Part shown: positions 34,213 to 38,299 of the stretch, one piece after another | How positions within the stretch are numbered: position 1 is the first letter of the stretch | Layout of the letters: every line of letters starts with the position of its first letter | Origin: Candidatus Hydrogenedentota bacterium | Lineage (GTDB): Bacteria; Hydrogenedentota; Hydrogenedentia; Hydrogenedentiales; CAITNO01 | Assembly: GCA_903922535.1 (NCBI GenBank) | Contig: CAIXUF010000750.1 | Coordinates: forward strand, 1-38,299 | DNA length: 38,299 bases | Direction of reading: 5' to 3' | Translations under genes and position numbers: made by a program | The notes under the pieces: model-generated | What the model was told of the DNA's origin: nothing | Database searches by the model: none | The model's input: only the letters and a program-made list of their open reading frames with translations

Positions 34213-34278
34213 AGCGAAAAACAGGGACTGACTCGCCTTTCGGCAGTTTGAAAGGCGTGTCCGTCCCCGCTTTTCGCT
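34213..34278. repeat. 29-bp imperfect hairpin between convergent genes
   Basis: The left arm 34213-34241 and right arm 34250-34278 match at 25 of 29 positions around the loop GGCAGTTT. The right arm contains part of the stop codon of the DUF5009-type gene. The core GGGACTGACTCGCCTTTC resembles repeated extragenic palindromes mobilised by Y1-type (RAYT) transposases. It could end transcription from both sides. Confidence 0.6.
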
Positions 34279-35407
34279 AGATGCGGATAAACACTTTCTT
34301 GCGGTACATGAACCCGGCCAGCATCAGCACCAGGCCCAGGCTGACCACCGTGGTCGCAGTGGCGCCCATGCCGCCTTCGGGAGCCCAGTGGCCGCCACCG
34401 ACAAAGCGTTCGGCAATCTTGCGAAACTCCACCAGATTGCAGGTCATGTAGATGGCCAACGGATTGCTGCCAATCCACAGGAAGGGCGCGGACCACGCGC
34501 GGATCTTCCAGACATCAACAATCTGGTAGAAGACTCCCACCAGCAGGCAACTGTAGCCGCCCGCAGCCAGCACGTAGGAGGAGGTCCAAATCTTCTTAAT
34601 GATGGGGAACTGGAATCCCCAGGCGTAGCCCAGGACAAGCAGCACAAGGCCGGCGCCCATGAAGTACAGGCCCTTCCTTTGCGCGGGAACGGCCGGGCTC
34701 TTGATGAACATTCCGGCGAAGAAACCGAGCAGGCAGGTGCCCACGGCCGGGAAGGTGCTCAGGTAGCCTTCGGGGTCCCAGGCACCGTCATTCCTGCGCA
34801 GCGGCAGATACATGCTGTCGAGGTAATTGGCCCAGTTCTCGCCCTTTTCAAAGGAAACCCTGCCCAGCCCCGGCACGGGCACGAAGGAGAGCCACGCCCA
34901 GTAGCCCACGAGCAGGGCAACGCCCACCACGGCCATCTGTTTGGGCTTGAGGTGAATGAACATGATCGACACGATCAGATAACAGAGGGCAAGCCGCTGG
35001 AGCACGCCCATGATGCGCACGCCGTCAATGCCCCGCGACAGGCCGCCGGAGTAGACAATGCCGAGCAGGAACATGATGGCGAAGCGGCGCAGGATGCGCC
35101 GGTAGGCGCCCGCCTTACCCTCCTTCGCGACAATCTTGCCGACGGAGAAGACGATGGCCATGCCCAGCAGGAACAGAAACAGCGGGAAGATGAGGTCCTC
35201 AAACCGAAGACCGCGCCAGTCACAGTGCTTGAGTTGGGTGGCAAAGAAGTTGATGATGGGGTTTCCCGTGAACTGGTCCAGCGTACGGACGATTTCGCCG
35301 CCGCCGACAATCCAGAACATGTCGAACCCGCGCAGCACATCGACCGACATGACGCGGTCCGCGAGCGGGTCCAGGGAAGGAAGGGTTTGAACTGCATCCG
35401 AGGCCAT
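34277..35407 (-). CDS. DUF5009/HGSNAT-like membrane acyltransferase
   Basis: A 376-residue integral membrane protein. Near residue 22 is the family hallmark (MSVDVLRGFDMFWI), followed by FEDLIFPLFLFLLGMA and about nine further hydrophobic segments. Relatives include the human lysosomal heparan-alpha-glucosaminide N-acetyltransferase and bacterial DUF5009 proteins, which are thought to move acyl groups across the membrane onto sugars. The ATG at 35407 follows CAGGAG at eight bases. Its place next to a DUF6259-type gene fits modification of glycans or their breakdown products. The substrate is unknown. Confidence 0.8.
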   Translation of the reverse strand: MASDAVQTLPSLDPLADRVMSVDVLRGFDMFWIVGGGEIVRTLDQFTGNPIINFFATQLKHCDWRGLRFEDLIFPLFLFLLGMAIVFSVGKIVAKEGKAGAYRRILRRFAIMFLLGIVYSGGLSRGIDGVRIMGVLQRLALCYLIVSIMFIHLKPKQMAVVGVALLVGYWAWLSFVPVPGLGRVSFEKGENWANYLDSMYLPLRRNDGAWDPEGYLSTFPAVGTCLLGFFAGMFIKSPAVPAQRKGLYFMGAGLVLLVLGYAWGFQFPIIKKIWTSSYVLAAGGYSCLLVGVFYQIVDVWKIRAWSAPFLWIGSNPLAIYMTCNLVEFRKIAERFVGGGHWAPEGGMGATATTVVSLGLVLMLAGFMYRKKVFIRI

Positions 35408-35507
35408 ACTGAAACTCCTGAGTATGAATGCGACCGTTGGGAATGGGAAAGACTACTCCTGCGGTGCGGGGAGATCAATTTTCTGCGTTGCGGGATTTCC
35501 GGGAAAG

Positions 35508-35560
35508 CGATGGGAAGTCTGGGAGATATGGGAATTATGCGAGGTATGGGAAGCGAGGAA
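35508..35560. repeat. Degenerate ATGGGAA-type tandem repeat in a spacer
   Basis: The sequence repeats GATGGGAAGT, GGGAGATATG, GGAATTATG, GGTATGGGAA at 8-11-base spacing. It lies in the 193-base gap between the DUF6259-type and DUF5009-type genes, which otherwise shows only the latter's ribosome site. Confidence 0.45.
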
Positions 35561-35600
35561 TCTGTCATGAGAGACCGGCATCGGTGCGACGGCAGAAGGC

Positions 35601-37862
35601 CTAGTCTTTCATAAAGACACCGATACAGGCGTCTTCCGGGGCAAGGTCGGCGGTCAGGGTGCCGGTCTCGGTTTGAAAACGGCAGGCGCTTGGGCTGTTG
35701 TCGGACTTTAGAACGGAGAAGCTGCTTGCGTCGCCAATGCCGTAGGCGGTTTTGTCCCAGCCCGGGGCGAAGCGTTGGGGCTTGTCGGCAACGTTGACCA
35801 ATACGACGGCGACCGCGCCGCCGGGCGCGCGCCATGCGCTGGCGAGCACGGGTGGACAGGCTTTCTGGTACTGTTTCAGCGGCTCCTGCTGGCCCGCGTA
35901 GATGGACAGGCGCGAAATGTCGATAGATTCGTCTGAAAGTCCGGTGGCGGGCGGACGTAGCATGGTGCCCTGTTGCAGGAACGGGAGCGCCTGCATGCGC
36001 AGCCTGGCAAGGCGCAGCGCGAAAGCCAGTTCTTCCGCACGGTCGTCGAATTGATTGGGGCGGAAGTTGGCAAGGGTGGGCTGCTGGCCCCAGACGAAGG
36101 CGCGGGCCTGTTCCAGCCGGAACTGGGCGGAGAACTTGCGGTCGAGCAGTTTCATGGGGTCCTTGGGCGCGGTCTCGGGCGGCCAGAGATCATCGTAGGG
36201 CGGCATGGTGAGCGAGGAGTAGTTGCCGTAGAAAGTGCCGTAGCCGTGGTAGACGGCATGGAAGAACGGGATGGGTTCCCACGCGCCGGGCTGGGCGTAG
36301 CGTTCCATGCTCACCTGCAAACTCAGCATAAGGTCCAGGTAGGGCAACCAGGCCTCGCCGCAGCCCTCCCCCGCCAGCACGACCTGGCGCGTAGCCTTGG
36401 TCCACTCGCGAATGTCGGCCTGCAAGAGGCGGAATCCGCCCATCCAGTAGCTGCCGCCGCCGAGCGGATGGCCGTGGGTGGGATCGTAGCAGGCGAGACT
36501 GGAACAGGCCTGGTCCATATAGACGCCGTCAACACCAAGAGCGGTGACGGCCTGTTCGGCCAGGCCAGCGTACTTGTTGCGCCAGAAGGGCGTGCCCATG
36601 CACATGGACGCGCAGGGGGATTTGGTGAAGGTGTTGTAGACTTCGGGATGCACCTTGCCCGCGAGGTCTTTGACCGCGAAGCGTTCGGCATTCTCGTCAG
36701 TCCAGCTTTTGGTGGTCATGCCCCAGAGCCGCTGGTTCATATAGACCAGCGCGTGCACACCCTTGAACTGGGCATCGCCCAAGGCCTTGCGGAAGGGTTC
36801 GGCACCCTCGCGCGGGGGCAGGTATTCTGGAAAGCCGACATCGTAGGGACAACCGTGCCACCAGTGCCAAAAAACGCTGACGGGCAGTTGCGCCCGTTCC
36901 TGCAAGGCCAGCGCCGGGCCGAGCACGCCTTCGGAACGGCCGCGGTTCCAGATCCAAATGCCGGTCTTGCCAACCCAGTCGGCCACAGCGCCGGTTTTCA
37001 ACCGGCTCTGCCGCGCCCAGGACTGCTGGAGCGCCCAGCCGCGATACCGTTCGGCCGCGGTGAACCAGTCGCCCTCGAAGGTGCCGAGCAGGACGCTGTA
37101 GGACGATTCATAACGGGTCGTATCGCCCGAAGCGTTTTCGGGCAACTGGGTCAGTTCGAAGGCGAGCGCCTTATCCGGTTGGCCAAACACGGCAAAGCGC
37201 TTGGCGCGGGCGCCGGTGTCGTCACAGGCGGCGTAAAACCCGGGGCCGTTGTCGCTGTAGAGCGCGAGGCACTGCATGGACAGCAGGCCCGGATACTCCC
37301 ACTCGAAGCGCCCGGCGCCGTTCAACAGTTCACGGGCGCGGGTGGTCCGTTCGCCCATCCATACGGGCACGGCCAGGGTCTCGTTTTCCTGTGGGGCGAT
37401 GTTGGCGATGCGCGGAAAGCGGACGGCGGCAGGCACGGTGTCGCCGAGGCCTTCCACGGATATGCGCCAGAGGCTTGTGGGTTCTTTGTCCGCCAGCATC
37501 ACCGTTGCGGTGACACGCAGGGTTGCCCATTGGCCCGCGCCGAAATCGGACCAAACGAGATCGAGGACTTGGACGTCGGGGTTCGTCTGCACGGAGAATG
37601 ACTTCGCATCCGCGGGGGTAATGGAATCTTTGGCGGTGCCGGGAAGCAGGTCGATCTTCCAGATACCCTCCGCGCCGGGCGCGCCGACGAAGTCGTGACC
37701 GTTGCGCAAATCCTTGAAACCGGTCAGTTGGCCGGTGGCGCTGTCGAAGGTCAGGCGCAGCAGACCGTTGTCGAGTTCGGGCGCGGCGAAGGCTTGAAGG
37801 GACAACAGAAGCACTGCAAACGCAAAGAGAAGACGAATTGAAACGCGAATTCGATGCTTCAT
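35601..37862 (-). CDS. DUF6259-type secreted TIM-barrel protein
   Basis: A 753-residue exported protein with a signal peptide (LLFAFAVLLLSLQAFAA). An N-terminal beta-sandwich (ELDNGLLRLTFDSATGQLTG) of the glycoside-hydrolase-associated type is followed by a TIM barrel (ADWVGKTGIWIWNRGR, SVFWHWWHGCPYDVGFPEY, LGVDGVYMDQACSS, VVLAGEGCGEAWLPY) and a C-terminal beta-domain. The Asp in YMDQ and the Glu in GEGCGE are candidate catalytic residues. The layout fits DUF6259, a family of predicted carbohydrate-active proteins without an assigned activity. ATG at 37862. It is transcribed towards the acyltransferase gene. Confidence 0.65.
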   Translation of the reverse strand: MKHRIRVSIRLLFAFAVLLLSLQAFAAPELDNGLLRLTFDSATGQLTGFKDLRNGHDFVGAPGAEGIWKIDLLPGTAKDSITPADAKSFSVQTNPDVQVLDLVWSDFGAGQWATLRVTATVMLADKEPTSLWRISVEGLGDTVPAAVRFPRIANIAPQENETLAVPVWMGERTTRARELLNGAGRFEWEYPGLLSMQCLALYSDNGPGFYAACDDTGARAKRFAVFGQPDKALAFELTQLPENASGDTTRYESSYSVLLGTFEGDWFTAAERYRGWALQQSWARQSRLKTGAVADWVGKTGIWIWNRGRSEGVLGPALALQERAQLPVSVFWHWWHGCPYDVGFPEYLPPREGAEPFRKALGDAQFKGVHALVYMNQRLWGMTTKSWTDENAERFAVKDLAGKVHPEVYNTFTKSPCASMCMGTPFWRNKYAGLAEQAVTALGVDGVYMDQACSSLACYDPTHGHPLGGGSYWMGGFRLLQADIREWTKATRQVVLAGEGCGEAWLPYLDLMLSLQVSMERYAQPGAWEPIPFFHAVYHGYGTFYGNYSSLTMPPYDDLWPPETAPKDPMKLLDRKFSAQFRLEQARAFVWGQQPTLANFRPNQFDDRAEELAFALRLARLRMQALPFLQQGTMLRPPATGLSDESIDISRLSIYAGQQEPLKQYQKACPPVLASAWRAPGGAVAVVLVNVADKPQRFAPGWDKTAYGIGDASSFSVLKSDNSPSACRFQTETGTLTADLAPEDACIGVFMKD

Positions 37863-37921
37863 AAGGCAGTTCCTTCCTGGGCACGCCTATTCACGAAACT
37901 TCGACAGCGACCGTCAGCCTC

Positions 37922-38299
37922 TCAGAACTCCACATCCTTCGCGCCCGCTTCCAGAAAGCGCGCACCGGCCCAGGCGGCGTGATCGCACAAATATCCGTCG
38001 CCGCCGTTGAGCACGCGCAGCGTGATTTCTTTGGCGTCGGCGACGTCCACATCAAAGGGGTGCGCGGCGCCGTGGGCCATCACGGGGCTTTCGGCGCGCA
38101 TCGCGCCGTCTGCCAGCACCTGGAATTGAACCGAGCCGCTCCCGGCGCTGTCTTCCACGCCCGCATCGGCGAGGAACTTGGCAAAGGATTTGCCAGCGAT
38201 GTTGACTACCACGTCGGCGGGAGTGGCGTCGTTGCAGGCGTGGGTCCACAACCCTTTCGGGTACGTTCTGCCCGCCACGACAATGTCCGTGCCGCCGTA
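37922..38299 (-). CDS. C-terminal fragment of an NPCBM-domain protein (partial)
   Basis: The frame is open to the right edge, so only the end of the gene is present (about 125 residues). It is an NPCBM/NEW2-type beta-sandwich, a carbohydrate-binding module often placed after or before glycosidase domains. Visible signatures are YGGTDIVVAGRTYPKGLWTH at the edge, GVEDSAGSGSVQFQVLADG, and the end GGDGYLCDHAAWAGARF. A GTG at 38276-38278 is internal to the module and not the true start. The catalytic part, if any, lies outside the window. Confidence 0.75.
   Translation of the reverse strand, partial: YGGTDIVVAGRTYPKGLWTHACNDATPADVVVNIAGKSFAKFLADAGVEDSAGSGSVQFQVLADGAMRAESPVMAHGAAHPFDVDVADAKEITLRVLNGGDGYLCDHAAWAGARFLEAGAKDVEF

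Noticed and set aside
35973..37601. 542-codon open frame on the plus strand
   Set aside because: Antisense to the DUF6259-type gene, which has a signal peptide and TIM-barrel motifs.

Overview
The window is 38.3 kb of high-GC bacterial DNA with no rRNA, tRNA, CRISPR array, phage gene or recognisable transposase. The protein types are PASTA repeats outside a kinase or penicillin-binding-protein context, FGE/sulfatase-modifying-factor domains, beta-helix surface proteins with EF-hands, DUF5060, GxGYxYP, DUF5009-type acyltransferase, DUF6259-type and NPCBM proteins, and many secreted (alpha/alpha)6-barrel proteins. This mix suggests a polysaccharide-degrading member of the Hydrogenedentota, Lentisphaerota, Planctomycetota or Verrucomicrobiota. 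I lean towards Hydrogenedentota; this is an inference from gene content, not a phylogenetic result.

Layout. 1-3691: a gene fragment leaving the left edge on the minus strand, then a sigma70-type promoter and a lipoprotein with six PASTA and two FGE-like domains. 3756-12000 (minus strand): GH78 rhamnosidase, GxGYxYP protein, a hicB-hicA toxin-antitoxin pair, a DUF5060/cellulase-like glycosidase, and a TPR protein with an EF-Tu-domain-2-like barrel and a C-terminal membrane anchor. 12219-15956 (plus strand): a GH51 plus GH127 arabinofuranosidase pair. 16051-18629 (minus): two tandem paralogous secreted (alpha/alpha)6 proteins. 18674-19585: a 5'-truncated isochorismatase-family gene, a strong terminator and an unannotated 41-codon ORF. 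19586-26036 (minus): a tight operon in which a radical SAM protein sits between two secreted (alpha/alpha)6-barrel proteins. 26160-29690 (minus): a four-gene module of soluble ABC ATPase, HypB/UreG-like GTPase, 4Fe-4S protein and NifS/IscS cysteine desulfurase. 30029-34168: a beta-helix/PASTA/EF-hand surface protein facing a divergent sigma54 activator, with a close match to a sigma54 promoter between them. 34277-38299 (minus): DUF5009-type membrane acyltransferase, DUF6259-type protein, and an NPCBM fragment leaving the right edge.

How it fits together. Most genes with signal peptides point to extracellular or periplasmic breakdown of plant-type side chains (rhamnose, arabinose, perhaps uronates). 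No SusC/SusD, TonB receptor or sugar importer lies in the window. The most unusual parts are the ABC/GTPase/4Fe-4S/NifS module, which looks like a metallocluster assembly or delivery system with no client beside it, and the sigma54-controlled surface protein. Each of the three convergent gene junctions contains a palindromic element.
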